NCBI RefSeq assembly: GCF_900115345.1
Contig: NZ_FOWC01000002.1
Location: 496,001 to 560,000, forward strand
Source: Amycolatopsis rubida
GTDB taxonomy: Bacteria > Actinomycetota > Actinomycetes > Mycobacteriales > Pseudonocardiaceae
Direction: 5' to 3'
Length of the DNA stretch: 64,000 nt
Below are positions 1 to 7,505 of this stretch, in pieces. The first letter of the stretch is position 1, and every line of letters begins with the position of its first letter. Below the pieces are notes generated by a model. It saw only the letters and a program-made list of their open reading frames with translations, did not search any database and was not told the origin of the DNA. The position numbers were made by a program, and so were the translations under genes.

Positions 1-340
1 CGAACGCGGTGTCGTGCGCGATGCCGCGGCGGACCACGAGGTAGCCGGTGAGGTCGCGCTGCAGCAGCGTCCACGCGACGTCCTCGGCCGGGACGTCCTT
101 GCGGACGCAGGTCAGCTGGATCGTGGTCTTCGACCGGCCCGGCTGTTCCGCGTCCACCGTGTCGCAGAGCTTCGACGCCGACACCGCGGACTCGTCGGTG
201 GAGATGTCCAGCCCGTCGGCCATGATCAGGCACTCCAGCGAGGTGCCGCCGGCCAGTTCGGACGCGGTCGGCGCCGAGATGTCCGCGATGCTCGGCACGA
301 AACTGACCTTGTTCCGGCCGTCGGAGAGCATGTCGCCCAT
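1..340 (-). CDS. Phage major tail (tube) protein, N-terminal part
   Basis: The first 113 residues of a protein that runs off the left edge of the window. The start ATG at 340 follows an AGGAG ribosome site. The protein begins MGDMLSDGRNKVSFVPSIA and continues with an acidic, Ser/Thr-rich region containing two Cys. This N-terminus resembles the tail-tube proteins of actinobacterial siphophages, and the position directly after the head-tail joining genes fits. Both arguments are family/context inference; no catalytic motif is expected. It follows the small gene at 345 by 4 nt in the same late operon. Confidence 0.6.
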   Translation of the reverse strand, partial: MGDMLSDGRNKVSFVPSIADISAPTASELAGGTSLECLIMADGLDISTDESAVSASKLCDTVDAEQPGRSKTTIQLTCVRKDVPAEDVAWTLLQRDLTGYLVVRRGIAHDTAF

Positions 341-344
341 CGGG

Positions 345-587
345 TTACTCCTTTTTCTTGGCCGACGGGGCGTCGGCGGACTGTTCGGTTCCCGCGGAGT
401 CGTCGTCCGCGGTGTCGGTGCTCGACTCGTCGGTGGTGCGGAGGAACGCGGCGGGTTTCGGCTTGTCCGGGGCGGGGCCGGCGGTTTCGGCCCAGCCGGG
501 GCACATCCCGGCCTCAAGAGCGGGTTTCGGGAGGGCGGCGACCGCGCCGGTGTCGTCGTTGCGGGCGCGCACGAACTCTGCGGGCAT
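345..587 (-). CDS. Small acidic phage protein in the head-tail region
   Basis: An 80-residue protein of unknown function in the late operon. The N-terminal half contains WAETAGP- and KPKPAAFL-type segments. The C-terminal half is a low-complexity Ser/Thr/Asp/Glu stretch ending in KKKE, so it is probably disordered. It lies 6 nt downstream of the putative decoration protein gene and 4 nt before the tail-tube gene. A capsid/tail accessory role is inferred from position only. Confidence 0.55.
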   Translation of the reverse strand: MPAEFVRARNDDTGAVAALPKPALEAGMCPGWAETAGPAPDKPKPAAFLRTTDESSTDTADDDSAGTEQSADAPSAKKKE

Positions 588-593
588 CGGCGA

Positions 594-932
594 TCAGCCC
601 CGGAATGCGTAGAAGGACACCGACGTCGTGCTCGACGCGGTGAGGTTCACGTTCCCGTCGGACTGCTTGAGATCCGGCTGGATCGGCCCGAGGACCGCTT
701 TGCCGCCGGCGGGCACGGACACGGACGGGATCGACGGGTTCGCCTGCCCGTACTTGGTTTTCCCGGGGTCGGCGACGGTGACGGTGACCGGGGACGCGCC
801 CGCGTTGTCGACGAGCACGTACACGGGTGCGCCGCCGTCGCCCGGTTTCACCTTGTCCGGCCCGGCTGTGGCGGCGGTCGAGGTGAGCACGGTCCCGGCG
901 AGCTTCGCCTGCACCTGCACGATGGTTGCCAT
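594..932 (-). CDS. Putative phage structural (decoration-like) protein
   Basis: A 112-residue protein made almost entirely of short beta-prone segments rich in Val, Thr, Gly and Ala, for example PVYVLVDNAG, SPVTVTVADPG and VSFYAFRG. This composition fits a small beta-sandwich decoration or head-tail joining protein. The start ATG at 932 is preceded by GGAAGGA. The gene sits between the tail-terminator-like gene (936-1355) and a small acidic gene. No specific family is recognised, so the structural role is inferred from composition and gene order. Confidence 0.6.
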   Translation of the reverse strand: MATIVQVQAKLAGTVLTSTAATAGPDKVKPGDGGAPVYVLVDNAGASPVTVTVADPGKTKYGQANPSIPSVSVPAGGKAVLGPIQPDLKQSDGNVNLTASSTTSVSFYAFRG

Positions 933-935
933 GGG

Positions 936-1355
936 TCAGTCCTTCCGGGACTCGAATACGTAGGTGTCGACGCCGTACAGCGGGTGCCGATGGGTGGCCG
1001 TGTCGGTGACGTCGCGGTCCTCCCGGACCGGGAGGCTGGTTTCTTTCCGGATCCGGTTGAGCGACCAGCCGGCCACTGCGGGCCGGATCCCGAGGACCCG
1101 CTCCCGGGTCTGGTCGACCACCACGAGCGCGGAGGCGGCGGTCAGCCCGACGGAGGTGACCTGGAACCGGAACGTCGCGAGATCCGGGTTCCCGCAGAGT
1201 TTCGTGCCGTCGTCGATCCCGGTGTCGCCGTAGAGCACGGCGTACGGGAAGCTCGGTTGGTCGGGGACCTGGCCGTCGTAGACGGTGAACGACGGCGAAC
1301 CTGCTTGCAGCAGCCCGAGGATCGCCGCGTGGTGCGCGGTGACGACGCCCGTCAC
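936..1355 (-). CDS. Phage tail terminator-like protein (minor tail protein)
   Basis: A 139-residue protein. Its order helix (residues 4-17), FTVYDGQVPD, PYAVLYGDTG, LATFRFQVTSVG and a C-terminal VDTYVFES strand is the layout of DUF3168-type tail terminator proteins, which cap the tail tube and join it to the head. The assignment combines this layout with position: it overlaps the gp10-like gene by 4 nt (ATGA) and precedes the tail-tube gene. No residue-level signature is diagnostic. Confidence 0.6.
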   Translation of the reverse strand: MTGVVTAHHAAILGLLQAGSPSFTVYDGQVPDQPSFPYAVLYGDTGIDDGTKLCGNPDLATFRFQVTSVGLTAASALVVVDQTRERVLGIRPAVAGWSLNRIRKETSLPVREDRDVTDTATHRHPLYGVDTYVFESRKD

Positions 1356-1723
1356 AGGATGTCCTCGGCGACGTCGGCGATCGCGTCGGCGAACCGGGGT
1401 TCTTCCTTGCGCAGCGGGCCGTTGATGTCGAGCACGGGCGCGTTCTTGCTGGTCCCGAAGTACACGATGTTGCCCAGTGCGCCCTGGATCAGGGCCTTGT
1501 CTGGCCCGATTTCCGCGGCGAGGCCGTCGTCTTTGGTGTCGTAGGTGATCGACCGCGGGAAATGCGCGAACGTCGGATGCCCTTGCGCGTCGCGCCGCAT
1601 CCCGTTCTTGATGTTCACCGCGCCTTTTTCGACGACCTTCCGGAACTTCGGCAGCGTCTTCTCCGGGATCGCTTCGAGGTCCCGCGCGAGCTGGTCGACC
1701 TGCGACATGTCCACGTCAGCCAC
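1352..1723 (-). CDS. HK97 gp10-like head-tail (tail completion) protein
   Basis: A 123-residue protein. The N-terminal helix (MSQVDQLARDLEAIPEKTL) leads into VVEKGAVNIKNGMR, then ITYD...GLAAEIGPDK and LGNIVYFGTSK. This helix / KAA-like helix / beta-hairpin order is typical of the HK97 gp10 family of tail completion proteins. It has a 4-nt overlap with the following tail-terminator-like gene, consistent with the conserved connector gene order. Confidence 0.65.
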   Translation of the reverse strand: MADVDMSQVDQLARDLEAIPEKTLPKFRKVVEKGAVNIKNGMRRDAQGHPTFAHFPRSITYDTKDDGLAAEIGPDKALIQGALGNIVYFGTSKNAPVLDINGPLRKEEPRFADAIADVAEDIL

Positions 1724-1738
1724 GGGGCACCTCCTGGT

Positions 1739-2140
1739 TCAGCCGGTGATTTCCTCCACCTGGCAACGCAACGCGGTCTGCAGCGTTTTCCGGTCGCCGG
1801 AGCGGATCCGGAAGGTTCGGCCGACGTTCGCGGGGTCGACGGACGCGGTGATCTCCGCGACCAGCCCCGACCCGACCGACCCGGTGCCGGTGACGGGCAG
1901 GTGCAGCTCGACCGGCGTCACCGTCCACTGGTGCTCGCCCGCGTCCGGGTTGCCGGGGTACGCGGCTTTCTGGTTCTGGATCTTGCATTTCCCGGTGTAG
2001 ACCGGGTCCCCGTACGCCGGGGTGACCTGGCCGGTGTCGGGGTCGGTGGTGTCGCCGGTGACGGCCCGGATCCGGCAGGTGTCGAGCATCAGCGCCTCGG
2101 CCTGGCGGCGGCCGGCGCGGACCAGGCGCAGCGGTTTCAT
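1739..2140 (-). CDS. Phage head-tail adaptor protein (DUF6093-like)
   Basis: A 133-residue protein starting MKPLRLVRAGRRQAEALMLD and followed by CRIRAVTGDTTDPDTGQ. A helix followed by a description of a small beta-barrel (VTPVELHLPV, VAEITASVDPANVGRTFRI) is seen in head-closure proteins of Streptomyces phages. The ATG at 2140 overlaps the stop of the upstream connector gene (ATGA). An in-frame extension upstream runs through that connector gene and is taken as non-coding. The function is inferred from neighbours. Confidence 0.6.
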   Translation of the reverse strand: MKPLRLVRAGRRQAEALMLDTCRIRAVTGDTTDPDTGQVTPAYGDPVYTGKCKIQNQKAAYPGNPDAGEHQWTVTPVELHLPVTGTGSVGSGLVAEITASVDPANVGRTFRIRSGDRKTLQTALRCQVEEITG

Positions 2141-2715
2141 CCGATCTTCACCAGCCGTGCCCGCGCGCCGTAGGTGCGGCGCAGGGCTTTGCGGAGGTTG
2201 CCCGGGACGAGCCCGGCCAGATCCGATTGCGAGGTCTGCGTGAACTGCAGCCGGTAGTCGTCGATGCTCATACCGACCGCGCCGACCGGGTTGGTGAACA
2301 TTTGCGCGGCCAGCGCGAGCACCGCCGAGCGGGCCAGGGTGAGATGGCCGTCGCCGTCGGCGTACCCGTGCGAGTAGGTGACCTCGACGACCGACGGTTC
2401 GCAGGCGCGGACCGCCCACCCGCACCGCCGCCACAGCCTGTCGCCGAACCGTTTGTAGTCCGTCGCGGTGCCGCCGTCGACCGTCACCGACGCGACCGCG
2501 GTGACCGGCCGTTGCGGCAGCGTGAACCACGCATCGGTGTCGCCGAGCAGCTGCACGGTGTCGTCGGCCACGAACACGAGTTGCTGCCCGGCCGCGGTCT
2601 GCACGGCACCGGTCGCGAGCTGCAGCAGCAGCTCGGCTTTCGCGTCGGGCAGCGAGGTGTCGTCTTCGTCGAGCAGGGCGCGGAGGTCCGCGGCCGTCGC
2701 GAGCATGTCCGTCAT
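2137..2715 (-). CDS. Phage head-tail connector protein (gp6-like)
   Basis: A 192-residue protein. The N-terminus is helical (ATAADLRALLDEDD...KAELLLQLATGAVQTAAG), followed by a beta region (LPQRPVTAVASVTVDGG) and VVEVTYSHGYADG. This is the common architecture of gp6-like connector proteins that dock onto the portal. It lies downstream of the capsid and the SAP-like protein and overlaps the next adaptor gene by 4 nt. A second Met at residue 4 is an alternative start. Confidence 0.7.
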   Translation of the reverse strand: MTDMLATAADLRALLDEDDTSLPDAKAELLLQLATGAVQTAAGQQLVFVADDTVQLLGDTDAWFTLPQRPVTAVASVTVDGGTATDYKRFGDRLWRRCGWAVRACEPSVVEVTYSHGYADGDGHLTLARSAVLALAAQMFTNPVGAVGMSIDDYRLQFTQTSQSDLAGLVPGNLRKALRRTYGARARLVKIG

Positions 2716-2734
2716 GGACCTCCGCCTCCCCCTG

Positions 2735-3103
2735 CTATTCGGCGGCTTCGATCGCGGCGCGGAGGTTGTCCACGCCGAGCCGCTTGTCGACGGCGATCTC
2801 GTGCTCGTCGGCGTAGGCGAGCAGCTCGTCCTTGTCCATCGCGGACAGATCCGGCTGCTTCTCCCCCTCGTCCAGCGGCACGTGCTCTTCGAGGTCGAGT
2901 TCCTCGTCGGGCTCGCTGTCGTCGACCGTCGATTCGGCCTCGGCGTCCTCGACGTGGCCGAGCCGCAGCAGCGACTGCAGATGCTCGTCGGGCACGTCGT
3001 CCGGGAGGACCGCGCCGCGGTGGAAGTCCACCGTCGCGCGACCGCCCTTCTCGTTCACCTTCGTCTCCGCGGACACCCGGCCCGCGGTCACTCGGTACGC
3101 CAC
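2735..3103 (-). CDS. Phage head protein with acidic linker and SAP/Rho-N-like tail
   Basis: A 122-residue protein. Residues 1-35 form a short beta region with YRVTAGRVSAE and HRGAVLPDDVPDE. A strongly acidic linker follows (about residues 48-85). The C-terminus has MDKDELLAYADEHEIAVDK then LRAAIEAAE, the helix-extended-helix pattern of Rho-N/SAP-like domains. Such proteins are common just after the capsid gene in actinophages. It starts 7 nt after the capsid stop. The SAP-like reading is an inference. Confidence 0.6.
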   Translation of the reverse strand: MAYRVTAGRVSAETKVNEKGGRATVDFHRGAVLPDDVPDEHLQSLLRLGHVEDAEAESTVDDSEPDEELDLEEHVPLDEGEKQPDLSAMDKDELLAYADEHEIAVDKRLGVDNLRAAIEAAE

Positions 3104-3110
3104 GCCAGCC

Positions 3111-4304
3111 TCACTTCAGGTTGAGGATCTTGGCGTGGGCGCGCTCGTTGCCGTACTTGAGCCCGACCTCGCCGTAGATCTGGTTGCGGTCCTTCGCGCC
3201 GGTCTTCGCCAGCGGCTCCTGGAAGAAATGCCCCTTGCCCGGGATGTCCAGGTACACCGGGGAGCACTGCTCCATCGACACGACCGCGACGGTGGACTGC
3301 GACATCGCGCGGTCCAGCATCACGTTCAGCGTCCCGAAATCGGTGTCGATCCGGTCGACGGTGACGCCGCCGACGTTGCCGACCAACTCCTTGCGCACGT
3401 AGTTCCCGGCGGTCACGTAGGCGTTGGTGATCGCCCGCTTCTGCGCCGAACCGCACAGCAGCGTCGCGGTGGCCTGCTCGGTCAGGCCGCCGTTGTCGTA
3501 GGCCATCTGCAGTGTGTCGTCGACCATCGTCTTGGTCAGCGCCACACCCTTGGACCAGATCACGGTGCCGTTGGCGGTGATGTCGACCGGGACGCCGCCC
3601 TTGGTGCGCGACACCTTGAAGTCGTTCGCGGTCAGGCCGGCGGCGAGGACGTAGTACGCCTGGCCGGCGATCAGCGGAGTGGCGGTGCCGACGCTGGAGA
3701 ACGTGACCGTGTCGCCCGCGGCCAGCCCGTGCGTGGTCAGGGTGATCAGGTCCGTGGACGCCGCAGCCGTGCCGGTCGCGGTGACGCCGCCCGCCGCGTC
3801 GGTGACGTTGCTGGCGATCGCGGACAGCAGGCCGCGGGTCTTGCGCGCGGTCGTGTTGTCCGACGGCTTCTGGTAGACGCCGTTGATGAACGACCAGTTG
3901 ATGTCGCGCACCATCTGCTTGAGCATCTGCTCGGTCTGCCAGTCCAGCTCGTTGGCGACCGGGTTGGACTGGTCGTTGTTCAGCCCGGACTTGCGCTGGT
4001 TCGCAGCCTGCTTGGTGTAGGAGACACCGACGGTTTCCTGGTGGATCTGCAGGATGTTCGTGGCGTTCGCGCGGACCCGGTTCTGCTCGGTCGGCGCGTC
4101 CGCGCCCTCCAGAACCGTGTTCTGCGCGGCGTCGCGGAGGTCGAAGGTCTCCCACTCGAACTCGTAGTCCGCCGCCTGCCCGCCGCCGCCGCTCAAACCG
4201 CCGATGGCGGAGAAGAACGGCACGTCGGCCGGGGTCAGCTGGTACAGGATCCCGGAGTAGTTCGGCAGGTTGTACGTGGTGCCCAGTGCGGTGATCCCAG
4301 ACAT
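3111..4304 (-). CDS. Major capsid protein, SU10/DUF5309 family, with inserted beta domain
   Basis: A 397-residue protein beginning MSGITALGTTYNLPNYSG with LTPADVPFFSAIGG, the typical N-terminus of the SU10-type HK97-fold capsid family. RKSGLNNDQSNPVANELDWQ and the C-terminal GKGHFFQEPLAKTGAKDR also fit. Residues of roughly 170-250 form an extra module rich in Thr, Gly and Val (LTTHGLAAGDTVTF, PLIAGQAYYVL, NDFKVSRTKGG), which looks like an inserted surface beta domain. The ribosome site AGGAG lies ahead of the ATG. It follows the scaffold gene, as expected. Confidence 0.85.
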   Translation of the reverse strand: MSGITALGTTYNLPNYSGILYQLTPADVPFFSAIGGLSGGGGQAADYEFEWETFDLRDAAQNTVLEGADAPTEQNRVRANATNILQIHQETVGVSYTKQAANQRKSGLNNDQSNPVANELDWQTEQMLKQMVRDINWSFINGVYQKPSDNTTARKTRGLLSAIASNVTDAAGGVTATGTAAASTDLITLTTHGLAAGDTVTFSSVGTATPLIAGQAYYVLAAGLTANDFKVSRTKGGVPVDITANGTVIWSKGVALTKTMVDDTLQMAYDNGGLTEQATATLLCGSAQKRAITNAYVTAGNYVRKELVGNVGGVTVDRIDTDFGTLNVMLDRAMSQSTVAVVSMEQCSPVYLDIPGKGHFFQEPLAKTGAKDRNQIYGEVGLKYGNERAHAKILNLK

Positions 4305-4348
4305 CTGGGGTTCTCCTTCTCAGGTCTGGGGCGCACGGAGCGCCCGGG

Positions 4349-5065
4349 TTACGAGGTGACGAGCTTCTGGTTCTGCAGGCGCAGAACGGCTTTGATGTCG
4401 CCCTTTTTGGTGGCCTCGGCGATCAACGCGTCGAGGTTCGGCGGAGCGCCGCCCTGCCCGCCCTGGCTCGGATCGGGCCGCGGCGTGCCGGACGACGCCG
4501 GGGCAGTCGGGAACAGCGCGAGCAGCCGGTCCGCGTGCGCGGCCAGTTCCTCGGCGGTCGAGCCGCGAAGCTCCGCCGCCTGCTCAGGCGTGAGCTTCTT
4601 CGCGTTCGCGACCTCGGCGCGCCACCGTGCCTCATTGGCCTCGGCCAGCTGCTTCTCGTGGTTGGCGAGGCGTTCGGTGATCTGCTCGATCTCCGTTTTC
4701 CCCTGCTCAGCCCCGCCGGTCGCGCCGAGCGCGGCAGCGAGTTTCTCCAGCGGTGCCAGCCCTTCCAGCTTCTTCTCCAGCGCCTTGCGAGCGTCGCGCT
4801 CGGCCTGCAACGCCTTGATGCCGCCCTCGCCGAGCGGTTCTTCCTTGGCCGCCTCCTTCGGCGGATCGCCCGCCGGCGGTTCGGGTGGGGTCGGGGTCGG
4901 AGTCGGCCCGGAAGTCGGGCCGGGCTTCGGCGGCTCCGGTACGGCCGGATTCGGTGGGGCTGGCGGGTTGTCCTCGGCTCCGGCGATCGGCCAGATCGGT
5001 CCGCGTTTGCCGATTCCGACGGCGCGGAGCCCGGTGCGCGGGTGGACGGGAAGGTCGGTGTTCAC
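4349..5065 (-). CDS. Phage capsid scaffold protein
   Basis: About 238 residues. Residues 30-85 are Pro/Gly/Thr-rich and disordered. A long charged coiled-coil follows (IKALQAERDARKALEKKLE, then EQITERLANHEKQLAEANEA). The C-terminus is another low-complexity stretch ending in short helices (ALIAEATKKGDIKAVLRL). This plan, directly before the capsid gene, is that of scaffolds that guide procapsid assembly. The GTG at 5065 is preferred because GGAGG lies 8 nt ahead; an ATG at 5080 in the same frame overlaps that site. Confidence 0.75.
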   Translation of the reverse strand: MNTDLPVHPRTGLRAVGIGKRGPIWPIAGAEDNPPAPPNPAVPEPPKPGPTSGPTPTPTPPEPPAGDPPKEAAKEEPLGEGGIKALQAERDARKALEKKLEGLAPLEKLAAALGATGGAEQGKTEIEQITERLANHEKQLAEANEARWRAEVANAKKLTPEQAAELRGSTAEELAAHADRLLALFPTAPASSGTPRPDPSQGGQGGAPPNLDALIAEATKKGDIKAVLRLQNQKLVTS

Positions 5066-5119
5066 AGGGGTTTCCTCCATCGCAGAGGGGTTGCCCGGGC
5101 CGCATCGCGCGGTCGGGAG

Positions 5120-6028
5120 TCAAATCAGGTAGCCGTGGAGCCGGAGCATCCGCACGGCTTCGTCCCGCGACGTCGCGTCGCGGTAGATCTGTTCCGGCAT
5201 GAGCCGCCTCTGGCCGCCCAGCCGCCTGCCCGCGAACCCGGAACGCGTGGTTCCTTCGCGGGTCAGCTTCTGGCCGGCGGCGGTGTACATGCCGCGGTGG
5301 GCGTTGACGACCTGCGCGAGGTCCGCGCCGTCGCGGACCGCTTGCTCGTCCGCTTTGGACAGTCCGCGCACACGGCCTTCCTCGAACGCGCGCCGCGGGT
5401 CGGTGGTGAAGTCGTCCCCCGTCGCATCGGCGGTCGGGATGTGCACGCAGTCGCAGTTCGGGTGCCGGAGAAACCCCGCGCTGAACCGGTAGACCCGGCC
5501 CGCGAGGAGGATGCACCGCGGGCACGAGTCCCCCACCACCATCCGCGTCCACGACGTCCGCGGCCGGGCCGCCACCGCGACCCCGTCCGCGACCCGGCCC
5601 GCGTCGGCGACCTGGGTCCGCAGCACCATCTCCAGCGACGCCTGTCCGGTCGCGAGCGCACGGTCGATCGTCGCGCCGTCCCGGATCGCGACCTTCGCCG
5701 CGATCACCGGGTTCAGCAGCAGCCCGAGCAGGTCCCGTCCATCGGATGCGATCCCGGCCAGCGCGGTCGCCGACACCCGGCCCGCCGCGGCCGGTGCGCT
5801 GCCCTGCGCGTCGAGCACTGCATCGGCGAAACGGTCCGCGGTGGACGCCGCCGCCGTCTGCGCGCCGCGCACCACCAGCAACATCCGGGCGAGATACCGG
5901 CCCCACGACCGGGAGAGATCGCCCGGGTCGACACTGCGCCACATGCCGAGCCCGGCGTCGACCGTCGCGTCGGCGAGCGAACGCCGGTCGCGGTAGTGCC
6001 GCCGCGCCAGCTCAAGTGCCGACGACAC
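5120..6028 (-). CDS. Phage MuF-like minor capsid protein
   Basis: About 302 residues, starting at a GTG at 6028 that overlaps the portal stop by 17 nt; a longer frame exists upstream but is only Arg-rich shadow sequence. The helical N-terminal half (ALELARRHYRDRRSLADATV) is followed by VGDSCPRCILLAGRVYRFSA and FLRHPNCDCVHIP, a Cys/His pattern (CPRC...HPNCDC) common to Mu gpF/VG15-type minor head proteins. The place between portal and scaffold supports this. The role is in head morphogenesis, probably as an internal protein. Confidence 0.7.
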   Translation of the reverse strand: MSSALELARRHYRDRRSLADATVDAGLGMWRSVDPGDLSRSWGRYLARMLLVVRGAQTAAASTADRFADAVLDAQGSAPAAAGRVSATALAGIASDGRDLLGLLLNPVIAAKVAIRDGATIDRALATGQASLEMVLRTQVADAGRVADGVAVAARPRTSWTRMVVGDSCPRCILLAGRVYRFSAGFLRHPNCDCVHIPTADATGDDFTTDPRRAFEEGRVRGLSKADEQAVRDGADLAQVVNAHRGMYTAAGQKLTREGTTRSGFAGRRLGGQRRLMPEQIYRDATSRDEAVRMLRLHGYLI

Positions 6029-7505
6029 CGGCCGACCCCGGGGCCGTCGCCGGCGGCTGCTCCGGCGGCGGGATGCGGCCGGCAAGCACGCTCACCGGGT
6101 CCAGTTCCGCCGCCTTGCGGTCCGCCTCGTCGTCTTCCTGTTCCATGCGCCGGATCTGTGCGTCGCTATAGCGGAGGTCTTCCCGCGTCTGTCGAAGCGT
6201 CACGATCGGCTTCTGCCCCGGAGGCGCGGTGTACTTCTTGATCGCCGCGTCCGCGCTCTGCGCCTGCGTCGGGGTCGACGGGTCCCGCCACCGGGTCTCC
6301 AGCATCCGGTACCGCGGGTCCCATTCGCCGGTCTGGAACCGTTTGATCAACCGGCCGGTGCGTTCGTAGCTCCCGCCGAACGGCGTGTGCTTGCGCTCCG
6401 ACCGTTTGATCAGCCGGACCTCGGCGGCGAGCCGGGATTCCGCCGACGGCGGGTTGTCCGTCGTCAATCCGAAGTAGTCCGGCGGCAGGCCGGACAGCGA
6501 CGATGCGATCCGCGCGAGCGCGTTGATCGATTCGTGGAACCCGGCCAGGTTCGCCGCCGGGAACGCGAACTCCCGCGCCCCCTCGTCCACACCGTTCGGG
6601 ACCGTGAGGAACTTCCGCACCAGCATCTGGATCGCGGTCAGCTTGTTGCCCTGCGCGTCCTCCAGATCCTCCGGGGACACGCCGAAGAACCCGCGCACAG
6701 GCAGCGCCGCGGACTCCGCGCCGAGCATCATGTCCGTCGCGATCTTGTTCGCTGCGTCCGAGATCGGGATGATCGGAGCCAGCTCCGAACGCCCGTACCG
6801 CGGCGAGATCGGCGTCTGGCTGGTGATCGTGCGCGCGCCCGAAAGCCGTTCGCCGTTGGTCAGCGACACGACCGGGGGCATGCCGAGGCCGTGGTTGTCC
6901 CGCTGGTCTTCCTTCCAGCCGTTGTCCCCATTCCCGTACCAGATCGTCGAGTTCGGCAGGTACAGCGCCGCCGACCGCTCCGGCTCGTGCGCGTACGTGC
7001 CGCCCTCGTTCACCCGCCGCAGCGCGGCCAGCACCTTGCGGGTGCGCGGATCGACGTAGGCGAACATCTCCAGCGGCGACTCCGCGGTCACCAGCGGCGT
7101 GTCCTCGTCGTCCTCGTTCGTGCCGACTGTGATGTACGAGCGCTTCATCACCAGGGCGTCCACGCGCCCCATCTGCGACTGCTCGTCCATGTCGTTGGCC
7201 TGCCACACCCGCCACAGGTCGGTGTCTTCGCCGTCCTCGTCCGGCAGCCGGAACCCCTCCGGCTCCAACCGTTCCTCGATCGCGTCGACCACCAGCTGCG
7301 GCCACCCGATGATGACCGGCCGGATGTGCTCGCCGACCTCGCGGAAAATCTCCGGGTGCATGTACGCCAGCGGCTGCGTGCCCTCGTAGTAGCGGTTGAG
7401 CATCTCCAGCTCCGGCAGCTCGGCATCATGCCGCACCGACAGGAACTGCACCCACTCCTCAGGCGTGTCCGGCAGCGCCAACGCGAACACCCCCTCCGCA
7501 CTCAC
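6012..7505 (-). CDS. Phage portal protein (SPP1 gp6-like)
   Basis: A 497-residue protein forming the dodecameric DNA gate of the head. The start is the GTG at 7505, overlapping the terminase stop (GTGA). Features include LNRYYEGTQPLAYMHPEI near the N-terminus, the GWPQLVVDAIEERL helix, a YITVGTNEDDEDTPLVTAES segment and the late SLSGLPPDYFGLTTDNPPSAES with a long basic helix (LAAEVRLIKRSERKH). These are typical of SPP1-gp6-like portals of actinophages, and the position between large terminase and MuF gene agrees. Confidence 0.85.
   Translation of the reverse strand: MSAEGVFALALPDTPEEWVQFLSVRHDAELPELEMLNRYYEGTQPLAYMHPEIFREVGEHIRPVIIGWPQLVVDAIEERLEPEGFRLPDEDGEDTDLWRVWQANDMDEQSQMGRVDALVMKRSYITVGTNEDDEDTPLVTAESPLEMFAYVDPRTRKVLAALRRVNEGGTYAHEPERSAALYLPNSTIWYGNGDNGWKEDQRDNHGLGMPPVVSLTNGERLSGARTITSQTPISPRYGRSELAPIIPISDAANKIATDMMLGAESAALPVRGFFGVSPEDLEDAQGNKLTAIQMLVRKFLTVPNGVDEGAREFAFPAANLAGFHESINALARIASSLSGLPPDYFGLTTDNPPSAESRLAAEVRLIKRSERKHTPFGGSYERTGRLIKRFQTGEWDPRYRMLETRWRDPSTPTQAQSADAAIKKYTAPPGQKPIVTLRQTREDLRYSDAQIRRMEQEDDEADRKAAELDPVSVLAGRIPPPEQPPATAPGSAGVVGT

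Noticed and set aside
1739..2530. Extended N-terminus (263 residues) of the head-tail adaptor
   Set aside because: The extra part lies entirely inside the connector gene in another frame; the ATG at 2140 has the usual ATGA overlap.
2832..5132. Long plus-strand open frame of 766 codons opposite scaffold and capsid genes
   Set aside because: Arg/Val/Gly-rich composition without domains, running antisense to clear structural genes. Long shadow frames are expected at this GC content.
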